Assembly (NCBI RefSeq): GCF_036231945.1
Contig: NZ_CP109599.1
Span: 5,979,501 to 6,043,500 of the forward strand
Length of the DNA stretch: 64,000 bases
Direction: 5' to 3'
Source: Streptomyces sp. NBC_01429
GTDB lineage: Bacteria > Actinomycetota > Actinomycetes > Streptomycetales > Streptomycetaceae
The notes beneath the pieces are model-generated. The model searched no databases. It was not told the origin of the DNA and saw only the letters and a list, made by a program, of their open reading frames with translations. The position numbers and the translations under genes are program-made. Positions 49,800 through 58,100 of this stretch are shown here, in pieces (position 1 is the stretch's first letter; every line of letters begins with the position of its first letter).

Positions 49800-50741
49800 G
49801 TGAGCTTTCCCGAGATCAGAACCCTGCCCGTGCCCGATGGCCTGGAGGGCGAGCGCGTCGACGCCGCCATAGCCCGTATGTTCGGCTTCTCCCGTACGAA
49901 GGCGGCCGACCTCGCCGCCTCCGGGAAGGTCCAGGTCGACGGCGCCGTCGTCGGGAAGTCCGAGCGGGTGAGCGGCGGTGCCTGGCTCGAAGTGGAGATG
50001 CCCCCCGCCGCCGCGCCCGTGCAGATCGTGGCGGAGCCCGTCGAGGGCATGGAGATCGTGCACGACGACGACGACATCGTCGTGATCGTCAAGCCGGTCG
50101 GCGTCGCCGCGCACCCCAGCCCCGGCTGGACCGGTACGACCGTGATCGGCGGCCTCGCCGCCGCCGGGTACCGCATCTCGACCTCCGGCGCGGCCGAGCG
50201 GCAGGGCATCGTGCACCGGCTGGACGTCGGCACCTCCGGGCTGATGGTGGTGGCCAAGTCGGAGCGCGCGTACACCCTGCTCAAGGCGCAGTTCAAGGAG
50301 CGGGTCGTGGACAAGCGCTACCACGCGCTGGTGCAGGGCCACCCGGACCCGATGAGCGGGACCATCGACGCGCCCATCGGCCGCCACCCGAACCACGACT
50401 ACAAGTGGGCGGTCACCGCCGAGGGCAAGGCGTCGGTCACGCACTACGACCTGATCGAGGCGTTCCGGTCGGCCTCGCTGCTGGACATCAAGCTGGAGAC
50501 GGGCCGTACGCACCAGATCCGCGTGCACATGTCCGCCCACCGCCACCCCTGTGTCGGGGACCTGACCTACGGCGCCGACCCGACGCTGTCCAAGCGGCTG
50601 GGGCTGACCCGGCAGTGGCTGCACGCGGTGCGGCTCGGCTTCGAGCACCCGTCGGACGGGCAGTGGGTGGAGTTCGCCAGCACCTACCCGGACGACCTCC
50701 AGAGCGCGCTGGACAAGGTCAGGGCGGAGAGCAACGCGTGA
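49800..50741 (+). CDS. rluD: 23S rRNA pseudouridine synthase, RluD family
   Basis: A 313-residue RluA/RluD-family enzyme. An N-terminal S4 domain (about 13-60: ERVDAAIARMFGFSRTKAADLAASGKVQVDG, part) precedes the catalytic domain with IVHRLDVGTSGLMVVAKSE, which contains the catalytic Asp of the HRLD motif, and LETGRTHQIRVHMSAHRHPCVGDLTYG. It makes pseudouridines in rRNA. The GTG lies 6 nt after CATACT, a possible leaderless -10, besides readthrough from lspA. The following acetyltransferase gene overlaps it. Confidence 0.94.
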   Translation: MSFPEIRTLPVPDGLEGERVDAAIARMFGFSRTKAADLAASGKVQVDGAVVGKSERVSGGAWLEVEMPPAAAPVQIVAEPVEGMEIVHDDDDIVVIVKPVGVAAHPSPGWTGTTVIGGLAAAGYRISTSGAAERQGIVHRLDVGTSGLMVVAKSERAYTLLKAQFKERVVDKRYHALVQGHPDPMSGTIDAPIGRHPNHDYKWAVTAEGKASVTHYDLIEAFRSASLLDIKLETGRTHQIRVHMSAHRHPCVGDLTYGADPTLSKRLGLTRQWLHAVRLGFEHPSDGQWVEFASTYPDDLQSALDKVRAESNA

Positions 50742-51247
50742 GCCGGGTGCGCCCGGCCGGGGACGGCGCCGGGCCGCTGGTCCGGGTCGTGACCGATCCG
50801 GCCGGGGTCGAGGCGTGTCTCGCCGTCCGGCGCGAGGTCTTCGTCCACGAGCAGGGCGTCTCCGAAGATCTTGAGTACGACGGCCTCGACGACCGGGCGG
50901 TCCACGTGCTGGCCGTGCGCGCGGACGGCACCCCGCTCGGTACGGGACGGCTGCTGCACGGCCCCGTGGCCGCCGACCGGACCGGCGGCGACCCGCGCGT
51001 CGGCGCGCTGGGACGGCTGGCCGTCCTCAAGTCCGCGCGCGGACTGGGGATCGGCGCCGCGCTGGTGCGGGGGATCGAGGCGGCGGCCGTCGAGCGCGGT
51101 CTCACGGCGATGGACCTGCACGCCCAGACCCATGCGCTGGCCTTCTACGAACGGCTCGGCTACGCCGCCCACGGGCCCGAGTTCCTGGACGCGGGCATCG
51201 CGCACCGCGCCATGCGCAAGGAACTGCCGGCGCCCCCGGCGCCGTGA
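50738..51247 (+). CDS. GNAT family N-acetyltransferase
   Basis: A 169-residue acetyltransferase of the ElaA/PhnO-like group. VFVHEQGVSEDLEYDGLDDRAVHVLAVRADGTPLGTGRLL is the typical N-terminal half (part), and GRLAVLKSARGLGIGAALVRGIEAAAVERGL holds the R/Q-x-x-G-x-G/A acetyl-CoA loop (ARGLGIG). LHAQTHALAFYERLGYAAHG is the C-terminal motif. The substrate is unknown. The GTG overlaps the rluD stop (GTGA). Confidence 0.9.
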   Translation: MSRVRPAGDGAGPLVRVVTDPAGVEACLAVRREVFVHEQGVSEDLEYDGLDDRAVHVLAVRADGTPLGTGRLLHGPVAADRTGGDPRVGALGRLAVLKSARGLGIGAALVRGIEAAAVERGLTAMDLHAQTHALAFYERLGYAAHGPEFLDAGIAHRAMRKELPAPPAP

Positions 51248-51393
51248 TTCCGGGCCGTCCGCCCGTACCCCGTACACCGAGAACGGCATGTACCGGCCAC
51301 CCCCTGGCCTGATTCCGTCGGGGCCCATGGCAGGCTTGGGCTCTTGATCACCGAATTCCGCCGTCAAGGCCGCCGACCACCGGAGGGCACACC

Positions 51394-52980
51394 GTGGACC
51401 AGCTGGCACTGCTGATCGTGCTGTTGCTCGGGGCGGTGCTGACCGTGCCGCTGGGGGACCGGCTGGGGCTGCCCTCGCCCGTCCTGATGACGATCGTGGG
51501 CGTCGTCCTGGCGCTGCTGCCGTTCGTCCCCAACGTTCAGGTTCCGCCGGAGTTCATTCTTCCGCTGCTGCTGCCACCGCTGCTCTACGCGGCGGTGCAA
51601 CGCACGTCCTGGCGGCAGTTCACCGCGAACCTGAGACCGATCTTCCTGCTGGCGGTCGCGCTCGTCTTCGTGACGACGGCCGCCGTGGCCGCGGTGGCCA
51701 ACTCCATCGTGCCCGGACTGCCGATCGCCGGCGCGATCGCGCTCGGCGCGCTCGTCGCGCCGCCCGACCCGGTGGCCGCGACCGCGGTGGCCGGCTCCCT
51801 CGGACTGCCCAGGCGGCTGGTGTCGATCCTGGAGGGCGAGGGGCTCTTCAACGACGTCACCGCGATCGTGCTCTACCACGTGGCGATCGCCGCGGCCGTC
51901 TCCGGAACGTTCTCCTGGCCCAGCGCGGTCGGCTCGCTCGTGCTCTCCGCCGTGGTGGCGGTGGCGGTGGGACTCGCGCTCGGCTGGCTCACCAACAAGC
52001 TGATGTCCCTGCTCGGTGACGCGACCCTCCAGATCGGGCTGTCGCTCCTGGTGCCGTTCGTCGCCTACGTACTGGCGGAGGAGCTGCACGGCTCGGGCGT
52101 CCTCGCCGTCCTCACCATCGCGCTCTTCCTGGCCACGCACACGGCCGACGCCGACGACGTGATGGGGCGGCTGGCGGGCAACTCCTTCTGGGAGGTCGTC
52201 GACACCCTCGTCACCGGCGTCGCCTTCGGCCTCATCGGGCTGGAGCTGCACAACGCCTTCGGCGCGGCCAACGGCCGGGCGGGCGAGATGCTCGGCTGGG
52301 GCGCGGCGGTCGTCGGGGTCGTCGTGTTCGTACGCCTGCTGTGGCTGCTGCCCGCCACCTGGCTCGCCAAGCGGATGCACAAGCTGCGCGACTACGACGA
52401 GGAGATCCCCACCAGCTGGCGCGAGACCGTCGTCATGTGGTGGGCCGGGATGCGCGGGGTGGCGTCGGTCGCGCTGGCGCTGGCCATCCCGCTGGAGACC
52501 GACAGCGGGGAGCCGTTCCCCGGGCGCGAGGAGATCATCTTCATCGCGTTCGCGGTCATCATGGCCACCCTCGTCGTCCAGGGCCTCACCCTCCCCTGGC
52601 TGGTGAAGAGGCTCGGCGTACGGGCCGACACCAACGCCGAGCACGAGCTGGAGCACTCCCTCGCGGTCCGCGCCGCCAAGGCGGCCAAGGCCCGGCTCAA
52701 GGAGATCGAGGAGGTCGAGGAGCTCCCCGAGGACATCAGCGAGCGGCTGATGCGCGGAGCCGTCGACATCGGGCTGCGGATCAGCCCCGACCTTGCCGAC
52801 GACGAACGCCGCGAATGGGTCGCCACCCGGGTGGAACGCGTCAAGATCGTTCAGCGCATCCAGCGCGAGATGATGTCGGCGGCCCGGCACGAGGTCCTCT
52901 CGGCCCGTAACGAACCCGGCTCGGACCCGGAGGTCGTGGACCGCGTGCTGCGCCACCTGGACGTGCGCTCCATGCACTGA
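51394..52980 (+). CDS. Na+/H+ antiporter, CPA1 family
   Basis: A 528-residue cation:proton antiporter with about 12 hydrophobic helices in the first 420 residues. LGALVAPPDPVAATAVAGSLGLPRRLVSILEGEGLFNDVTAIVLYHVA (part) is the CPA1 ion-binding region with the paired acidic residues (PDP and FND), and WRETVVMWWAGMRGVASVALALAIP is the conserved Arg helix. A 120-residue cytoplasmic, Glu/Arg-rich tail follows, probably regulatory. It has a 146-bp upstream gap and a GTG start. Confidence 0.92.
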   Translation: MDQLALLIVLLLGAVLTVPLGDRLGLPSPVLMTIVGVVLALLPFVPNVQVPPEFILPLLLPPLLYAAVQRTSWRQFTANLRPIFLLAVALVFVTTAAVAAVANSIVPGLPIAGAIALGALVAPPDPVAATAVAGSLGLPRRLVSILEGEGLFNDVTAIVLYHVAIAAAVSGTFSWPSAVGSLVLSAVVAVAVGLALGWLTNKLMSLLGDATLQIGLSLLVPFVAYVLAEELHGSGVLAVLTIALFLATHTADADDVMGRLAGNSFWEVVDTLVTGVAFGLIGLELHNAFGAANGRAGEMLGWGAAVVGVVVFVRLLWLLPATWLAKRMHKLRDYDEEIPTSWRETVVMWWAGMRGVASVALALAIPLETDSGEPFPGREEIIFIAFAVIMATLVVQGLTLPWLVKRLGVRADTNAEHELEHSLAVRAAKAAKARLKEIEEVEELPEDISERLMRGAVDIGLRISPDLADDERREWVATRVERVKIVQRIQREMMSAARHEVLSARNEPGSDPEVVDRVLRHLDVRSMH

Positions 52981-53018
52981 CGGCGCGCACGTCCCTCCAC
53001 CGGGGTGAGCGCCGTCAG
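52977..53018. terminator. Inverted repeat spanning both convergent stop codons
   Basis: CTGACGGCGC (52977-52986) and its complement (53009-53018), with a 22-nt loop, contain the antiporter TGA and the stop of the opposite mechanosensitive-channel gene. It is a plausible shared terminator, weaker than the others because of the large loop. Confidence 0.5.
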
Positions 53019-54181
53019 CCCCGGCCCGTGGGGGGCTGCTCGGTGGCCTCGTCGCCCGGGGCGCGCTCCCCGGCCTCCGTGCCGCGCGCGGTGGCCCCGT
53101 TCGCCGCCGCGTTCGCCGCCGGGCGTCCGCCGCGCGGGGCGGGCAGCACCGTACCGGGCTCCGTCGCGATCCTCGGCAGGGCGTACGGATGGTGCTCCAC
53201 CAGCCAGCCGATCAGCTGCTCCCGCACCGCGCAGCGGACCGTCCAGATGTCGTCCGCGTCCTTGGCCGTGACCACCGCGCGCACCTCGATGGTGGTCGGG
53301 GTGGTGTCGGTGACGGCCAGGCTCCACGTCCTGCCGTCCCAGGCGGGGCACTCCAGCAGGATCTCGTGCAGCCGCTCGCGCATCAGCCGCATCGGCGCCG
53401 AGTGGTCCAGCTGGAAGAAGACCGTGCCGGTCATCTGGACCCCGCCGCGCGACCAGTTCTCGAACGGCGTGCTGGTGAAGTACGACACGGGCATCGTGAT
53501 GCGCCGCTCGTCCCAGGTCCGTACGGCGAGGAACGTCAGCGTGACCTCCTCGACCACGCCCCACTCGCCGTCCACCACCACCGTGTCGCCGATCCGCACC
53601 ATGTCGCCGAACGCGATCTGGAACCCGGCGAAGAGATTGCCCAGCGTGGACTGCGCGGCGACACCGGCGACGATGCCGATGATGCCCGCCGAGGCCAGCA
53701 TCGACGTCCCGACGGCCCGCATGTCGGGGAAGGTGAGCAGGATCGCGGCCACCGCGACCACCACCACGACGGCGGTCACGATCCGCATGATCAGCGTCAC
53801 CTGGGTACGGACCCGGCGCAGCCGGGCCGGGTCCCGGGTCGAGGACGCGTACCGGGCGTACGTCGACTCCACCGCCGCCGACACGATCCGCAGCACCAGC
53901 CACGCGCCCGCGCCGATGAGCACCAGGGACAGCGCCCGGCCGATGCCCGCGTGGTGCGTCTCGATGAACGTCCACCGGGTCTGGCGGTAGGTGCCGCGCA
54001 GCGCGGTGGTGAGCAGGAGCACCTGGAGGGGCAGCCGGCAGCGGCGCAGCAGCCCCCACAGCGGGGTCTCGGGATGGCGGCCGTCCACGCGGCGCAGCAG
54101 CAGATCCACGATCCAGCCGAGCGTCAGCGTGAGCAGTACGGAGCCCCCGAAAACGATCAGCGGGCGCAGCAGGTGGTCCAT
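53015..54181 (-). CDS. Small-conductance mechanosensitive channel (MscS family)
   Basis: A 388-residue membrane protein. Three to four helices occupy residues 1-165; the pore-lining helix and beta domain read GIIGIVAGVAAQSTLGNLFAGFQIAFGDMVRIGDTVVVDGEWGVVEEVTLTFLAVRTWDERRITMPVSYF (parts), the MscS hallmark. The C-terminus after about 345 is Ala/Gly/Glu-rich and disordered. It relieves osmotic downshock. It starts 47 bp from the divergent hydrolase gene and ends against the Na+/H+ antiporter, another ion-homeostasis gene. Confidence 0.92.
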   Translation of the reverse strand: MDHLLRPLIVFGGSVLLTLTLGWIVDLLLRRVDGRHPETPLWGLLRRCRLPLQVLLLTTALRGTYRQTRWTFIETHHAGIGRALSLVLIGAGAWLVLRIVSAAVESTYARYASSTRDPARLRRVRTQVTLIMRIVTAVVVVVAVAAILLTFPDMRAVGTSMLASAGIIGIVAGVAAQSTLGNLFAGFQIAFGDMVRIGDTVVVDGEWGVVEEVTLTFLAVRTWDERRITMPVSYFTSTPFENWSRGGVQMTGTVFFQLDHSAPMRLMRERLHEILLECPAWDGRTWSLAVTDTTPTTIEVRAVVTAKDADDIWTVRCAVREQLIGWLVEHHPYALPRIATEPGTVLPAPRGGRPAANAAANGATARGTEAGERAPGDEATEQPPTGRG

Positions 54182-54228
54182 GACTCCCTCGATGGGTTCC
54201 GGTCGGGGCGGACTGGCAGGATGTCCGG

Positions 54229-54798
54229 ATGGACATCATGCTCTTCCACTCGGTCTACGGTCTGCGCCCCGCGGTGCGGGAAGCGGCCGACCGGCTGCGT
54301 TCCGCCGGGCACGAGGTGCGCGTGCCCGACCTCTTCGAGGGGCAAACCGCCTCCAGCGCGGAGGAGGGCAGGGAGCTGAAGGACAGGATCGGCAAGGAGG
54401 AGCTGCTGCGCCGCGCGGTCCTGGCGGCCGCCCCCTACTCCGAGCGCGGGCTGGTGTACGTGGGCTTCTCGCTCGGCGGTTCCATCGCGCAGAACCTGGC
54501 GCTGGGGGACGCGAAGGCGCGCGGGCTGCTGCTGATGCACGGCACGTCCGACATCGCGGAGAGCGCGTCCGTCGACGATCTGCCCGTACAACTGCACGTC
54601 GCCGACCCGGACCCCTTCGAGTCGCACGACTGGCTGAACTCCTGGTACCTCCAGATGCGGCGGGCGGGGGCCGATGTGGAGATCTACCGCTATCCGGGGG
54701 CCGGGCACCTGTACACGGACCGGGAGCTGCCCGACTACGACGAGCCGGCCGCCGAGGAGACCTGGCGGACCGGGCTCGCCTTCATCGACTCGCTGTAG
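54229..54798 (+). CDS. Dienelactone hydrolase family protein
   Basis: A 189-residue alpha/beta-hydrolase. IMLFHSVYGLRPAVREAADRLRSAGHEVRVPDLFEG is the N-terminal strand-loop (part), VYVGFSLGGSIAQNLAL the nucleophile elbow with Ser instead of the Cys of classical dienelactone hydrolases, and YRYPGAGHLYTD holds the catalytic His. The substrate is unknown. The ATG has no Shine-Dalgarno sequence, and CAGGAT ends 6 nt upstream, suggesting a leaderless mRNA. Confidence 0.88.
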   Translation: MDIMLFHSVYGLRPAVREAADRLRSAGHEVRVPDLFEGQTASSAEEGRELKDRIGKEELLRRAVLAAAPYSERGLVYVGFSLGGSIAQNLALGDAKARGLLLMHGTSDIAESASVDDLPVQLHVADPDPFESHDWLNSWYLQMRRAGADVEIYRYPGAGHLYTDRELPDYDEPAAEETWRTGLAFIDSL

Positions 54799-54831
54799 CC
54801 GCCGTTCCGGCCCCTTCCGGCCGGGGCCCGG

Positions 54832-54857
54832 CCCCCGGCGACGAAGCGCGCCGGGGG
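54832..54857. terminator. Short GC-rich hairpin between convergent genes
   Basis: CCCCCGGCG (54832-54840) and CGCCGGGGG (54849-54857) with an 8-nt loop lie between the hydrolase stop and the convergent DsbA-like gene (ends 54874). It is a plausible bidirectional terminator. Confidence 0.55.
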
Positions 54858-54873
54858 TGGCTGGACCGGTCGG

Positions 54874-55689
54874 TCAGCCCTTCAGCGCCTTGGTGAGCGC
54901 CGCGTTGAAGTCGGCCACGGTCATGGGCGCGCTGTCGCTGCCCTCGGCGGTGAGCTTCTGGCCGTCCATCTTCAGCGTCGGGGTGCCCTGCACACCGCTC
55001 TTGTCGAAGGCGGCGGACATCTTCATCGCCCAGGCGTCGTACGTACCGTCCTTGACGTTCTTCTGGAACGCCGCGTTGTCCTTGAGCGCCTTCACCGAGT
55101 CGGCCACCTCGATCAGGTAGCTGTCCTTGGCGAACTTGTCGCTGGTCTCCTCCGGGTGGTACTTCGTGGAGTAGAGCGCCGACTTGTACTCCAGGAACGC
55201 CTCGGGGCTCACATCGAGCGCCGCGCCCAGCGCCGACAGGGCCTTCTTCGAGCCCGTGCCGTTGTCGGAGTTGTCGATGAAGGTCGCGCCGACGTACTTG
55301 ATCTTGAACTTGCCGGCGTCGAGGCCGTTGTGGACTGTCTCGCCTACCGTCTGCTCGAACTGGGCGCAGACCGGGCAGCGTGAGTCCTCGTACAGTTCGA
55401 GCGTCTTCTTGGCGTCGGACTTGCCGATGACGACGGTCGTACCGTTCGTGCCCGTGGTGTTCTTCGGGGCGACGACGGTCTTCTCGTCCTTCATCGCCTC
55501 CCAGTGCGTGGGCTTGTTCGCCTGGACGACCGCGTAGCCGACGCCGCCGGCTATCGCGAGTATCGCGACCGCCGAGACGCCGACGACGACCTGGCGGCGG
55601 ACCTTGTCCTTCTTCGCCTGCCGCTCGCGCTCCTGGCGCAGCCGCTCGCGGGCCGCGGCCTTGTTGGACTGGTTGTTGCGTGCGCTCAT
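54874..55689 (-). CDS. DsbA-like membrane-anchored thioredoxin-fold protein
   Basis: A 271-residue protein: a highly charged cytoplasmic arm (1-33), one transmembrane helix (about 34-55: VVVGVSAVAILAIAGGVGYA), then an extracytoplasmic DsbA/Com1-type thioredoxin domain with LELYEDSRCPVCAQFEQTVG, a CPVC active site. A cis-Pro is present in GVQGTPTLKMDG. It probably catalyses disulfide exchange in secreted proteins. The next gene downstream encodes a membrane protein on the same strand but upstream of it in transcription (54 bp gap), so the two may be cotranscribed. Confidence 0.92.
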   Translation of the reverse strand: MSARNNQSNKAAARERLRQERERQAKKDKVRRQVVVGVSAVAILAIAGGVGYAVVQANKPTHWEAMKDEKTVVAPKNTTGTNGTTVVIGKSDAKKTLELYEDSRCPVCAQFEQTVGETVHNGLDAGKFKIKYVGATFIDNSDNGTGSKKALSALGAALDVSPEAFLEYKSALYSTKYHPEETSDKFAKDSYLIEVADSVKALKDNAAFQKNVKDGTYDAWAMKMSAAFDKSGVQGTPTLKMDGQKLTAEGSDSAPMTVADFNAALTKALKG

Positions 55690-55743
55690 GCTGGTTCACT
55701 CCGTGTGATGACGTACTGCTACGTGAGGGGACGGCCGGAAGGC

Positions 55744-56445
55744 TCAGACAGCGCCGAGCACGGGGCGCGGCGGTCCCCGCCGTCCTACGGAGTGCACCAG
55801 GAGCCGGGTACGGGAGACCCGGGGCCGGCCGGCCGGGCTGGCCGCGCGCCGCAGCGCCCCGCGGACCGTGCCCGCCGCCGCGACCGCGAGCAGCAGCGGG
55901 CGGAAGGCGGCGGCGCCCGCCGCCCGTACGAGACCGGACAGCGCGGCCTCGCCGTGCCGCAGCCAGGCGGCGGCGAACAGCCCGACCGAGACATGGGCGG
56001 CGAGCAGCAGCCAGGGCAGGGCCGGGTCCGGGGAGTTCAGCAGCGCCGAAGCGGTGGAGTCGGCCGGGACCACGCCGGGCAGCGGCGCGCCGATCCCGCC
56101 CCCGCACAGCACGTCGAGGCCGACCGAGCGAAGCGACCCCGCCACGGGGCCGCCCGCCGGGCCGTAACAGACGTGCTGGCCGCTGGTGAAGACGGTGTCG
56201 GCGGCCAGCTCCAGCGGGACGAGCAGCGCGGAGATCCGCCAGAAGCCCCGCTCGCGCCCGGCCGCCGCGTAGGCGAGCAGGAACACCACGACGCTCAGCG
56301 CGGCGACCAGGGGCAGCGGGAGCGGGACGCGGGAGAGCAGCACGTGCGAGCCCGCGGACAGCGTCACGACCAGTGCCGTGAAGAGTGCTGCCCGCGCAGC
56401 TCTGAGCCGCGTCCCTGATATGTCCATCGCCGCCGAGTGTGCCAT
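55744..56445 (-). CDS. Integral membrane protein of unknown function
   Basis: A 233-residue protein with about five hydrophobic segments (ALFTALVVTLSAGSHVLLS, LVAALSVVVFLLAYAA, ISALLVPLELAADTVFT, WLLLAAHVSVGLFAAAWL, LLLAVAAAGTVRGAL) and an Arg-rich C-terminus. It has no recognised domain; conserved looking features are the GQHVCYGPAGGPVAG loop with one Cys and a second Cys in DVLCGGG. Neither the ATG at 56445 nor the in-frame ATG at 56427 has a Shine-Dalgarno sequence. It lies between DUF2252 (33 bp upstream) and the DsbA-like gene on the same strand. Confidence 0.7.
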   Translation of the reverse strand: MAHSAAMDISGTRLRAARAALFTALVVTLSAGSHVLLSRVPLPLPLVAALSVVVFLLAYAAAGRERGFWRISALLVPLELAADTVFTSGQHVCYGPAGGPVAGSLRSVGLDVLCGGGIGAPLPGVVPADSTASALLNSPDPALPWLLLAAHVSVGLFAAAWLRHGEAALSGLVRAAGAAAFRPLLLAVAAAGTVRGALRRAASPAGRPRVSRTRLLVHSVGRRGPPRPVLGAV

Positions 56446-56478
56446 GAGCGCCGGTAAACGGTCCCTAAAGGAGGTGCC

Positions 56479-57843
56479 TCACCGCACCCGGGGGGCCGGA
56501 CCCGGCTCCAGCTTCCCGTTGCGGAACAGGTCCACGAAGATCTGGTGGTCCGCCCTGGCCCGCGCCCCGTAGGCGTGCGCGAAGTCCACCAGCAGCGCCC
56601 CGAAGCCGTCCTCGTCGGCCGCGATCGCCGCGTCGATGGCCCGCTCCGTGGAGAACGGCACCAGGGAGTGGCCGCTCTCGTCGTCCGCCGCCGCGTGCAT
56701 GGTGGCCGTGGCCCTGCCGAGGTCGGCGACGACCGCCGCGATCTCCTCCGGGTCGTCCAGGTCCGACCAGTCCAGGTCCACGGCGTACGGCGAGACCTCG
56801 GCGACCAGCTGCCCGGCCCCGTCCAGCTCGGTCCAGCCCAGCCAGGGATCGGCGTGCGCCTGGAGGGCGCGCTGCGAGATGACCGTACGGTGCCCCTCGT
56901 GCTGGAAGTACTCCCGCACGGACCGGTCGGTGATGTGCCGGGAGACCGCCGGGGTCTGCGCCTGCTTCATATAGATGACCACGTCGTTCTCCAGGGCGTC
57001 GCTGTTGCCCTCCAGGAGGATGTTGTACGAGGGCAGCCCCGCCGAGCCGATGCCGATGCCGCGCCGGCCGACGACGTCCTTCACGCGGTAGGAGTCGGGG
57101 CGGCTCAGGCTGGACTCGGGCAGCGTCTCCAGATAGCCGTCGAACGCCGCCAGGATCTTGTACCGGGTGGCCGCGTCCAGCTCGACGGAGCCGCCGTCGG
57201 GCGCGAAGCGCCGCTCGTACTCGCGGATCTCGGTCATCGAGTCCAGCAGCCCGAAGCGGGTCAGCGAACGCGCCGAGCGCAGCGCGCCGAGCAGCGGCCC
57301 CTGCGCGGTGTCCAGGGTGAAGGGCGGCACCTCGTCGTCCTTGGCGCCGGTCGCCAGCGCGTGGATCCGCTCGCGGTAGGCGCCCGCGTAGATCTCCACC
57401 AGTTCGGTGATCACCTCGTCGCTGAGGGCCTTGGTGTGGCCGATCAGCGCCAGCGAGGCGGCGAAGCGCTTCAGGTCCCAGATGAACGGGCCGACGTACG
57501 CCTCGTCGAAGTCGTTGACGTTGAAGATCAGCCGCCCGTTCGCGTCCATGTACGTGCCGAAGTTCTCCGCGTGCAGATCGCCGTGGATCCACACCCGCGC
57601 GGTGCGCTCGTCGAGGAACGGTCCCGCGGCCAGGGAATCAGCGCGCTCCCGCTCCAGATCGCTGTAGAACAGGCTGGCCGTGCCCCGGTAGAAGGCGAAG
57701 GCCGAGGCCGCCATCTTCCGGAACTTCACCCGGAAGGCCGCTGGGTCCGCCGCCAGCAGCTCACCGAACGCCGTGTCGAAGACGGCGAGGATCTCCTCGC
57801 CGCGCTGCTCGTCAGCTGCTTCCACGGGTCGCGGGACCGACAT
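56479..57843 (-). CDS. DUF2252 family protein (kinase-like fold)
   Basis: A 454-residue protein. KMAASAFAFYRGTASLFYSDL, VWIHGDLHAENFGTYMDANGRLIFNVNDFDEAYVGPFIWDLKRFAASL (parts) are the DUF2252 signature; the HGDLHAENFG and NDFD motifs mimic the catalytic and metal-binding loops of APH-type kinases, so phosphotransfer is possible but unproven. VVGRRGIGIGSAGLPSYNILLEG is also conserved. The ATG at 57843 follows AGGAGG with about 9-nt spacing; a 65-residue longer frame upstream is not family-like. It is divergent from dnaE1. Confidence 0.88.
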   Translation of the reverse strand: MSVPRPVEAADEQRGEEILAVFDTAFGELLAADPAAFRVKFRKMAASAFAFYRGTASLFYSDLERERADSLAAGPFLDERTARVWIHGDLHAENFGTYMDANGRLIFNVNDFDEAYVGPFIWDLKRFAASLALIGHTKALSDEVITELVEIYAGAYRERIHALATGAKDDEVPPFTLDTAQGPLLGALRSARSLTRFGLLDSMTEIREYERRFAPDGGSVELDAATRYKILAAFDGYLETLPESSLSRPDSYRVKDVVGRRGIGIGSAGLPSYNILLEGNSDALENDVVIYMKQAQTPAVSRHITDRSVREYFQHEGHRTVISQRALQAHADPWLGWTELDGAGQLVAEVSPYAVDLDWSDLDDPEEIAAVVADLGRATATMHAAADDESGHSLVPFSTERAIDAAIAADEDGFGALLVDFAHAYGARARADHQIFVDLFRNGKLEPGPAPRVR

Positions 57844-57983
57844 CGCTGGGTGCCTCCTGTAGAGATGACATTGAGGTGAAAAAGGCGGTATGTGCGGGGA
57901 CGGAGCCGTGAGCGGCGCGGCGGAGGGCGCCGCCGGCGCCCTCGCAGGGGCAACGCTCGACGCCTCCCGCGAGTGCCCGTCGA

Positions 57984-58006
57984 CTGTCACCGCCGCGACG
58001 TAGACT
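57984..58006 (+). promoter_or_regulatory. Candidate dnaE1 promoter with TGTCA-N8-spaced -10
   Basis: CTGTCACCG (57984-57992), 8 nt, TAGACT (58001-58006). The -10 is good; the upstream element matches 6 of 9 positions of the RecA-independent damage promoter. Transcription would begin near 58013, leaving a leader of about 90 nt before the dnaE1 GTG. Confidence 0.35.
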
Positions 58007-58100
58007 TCCCAGCTGTCCCCCCGGACCGCTCTCGGCACCGGGGCCCCGGAGGTTACTCCCGGGGAAACACCGTGTCGTCCGCTCGTTGGAGGCCCCCGCC

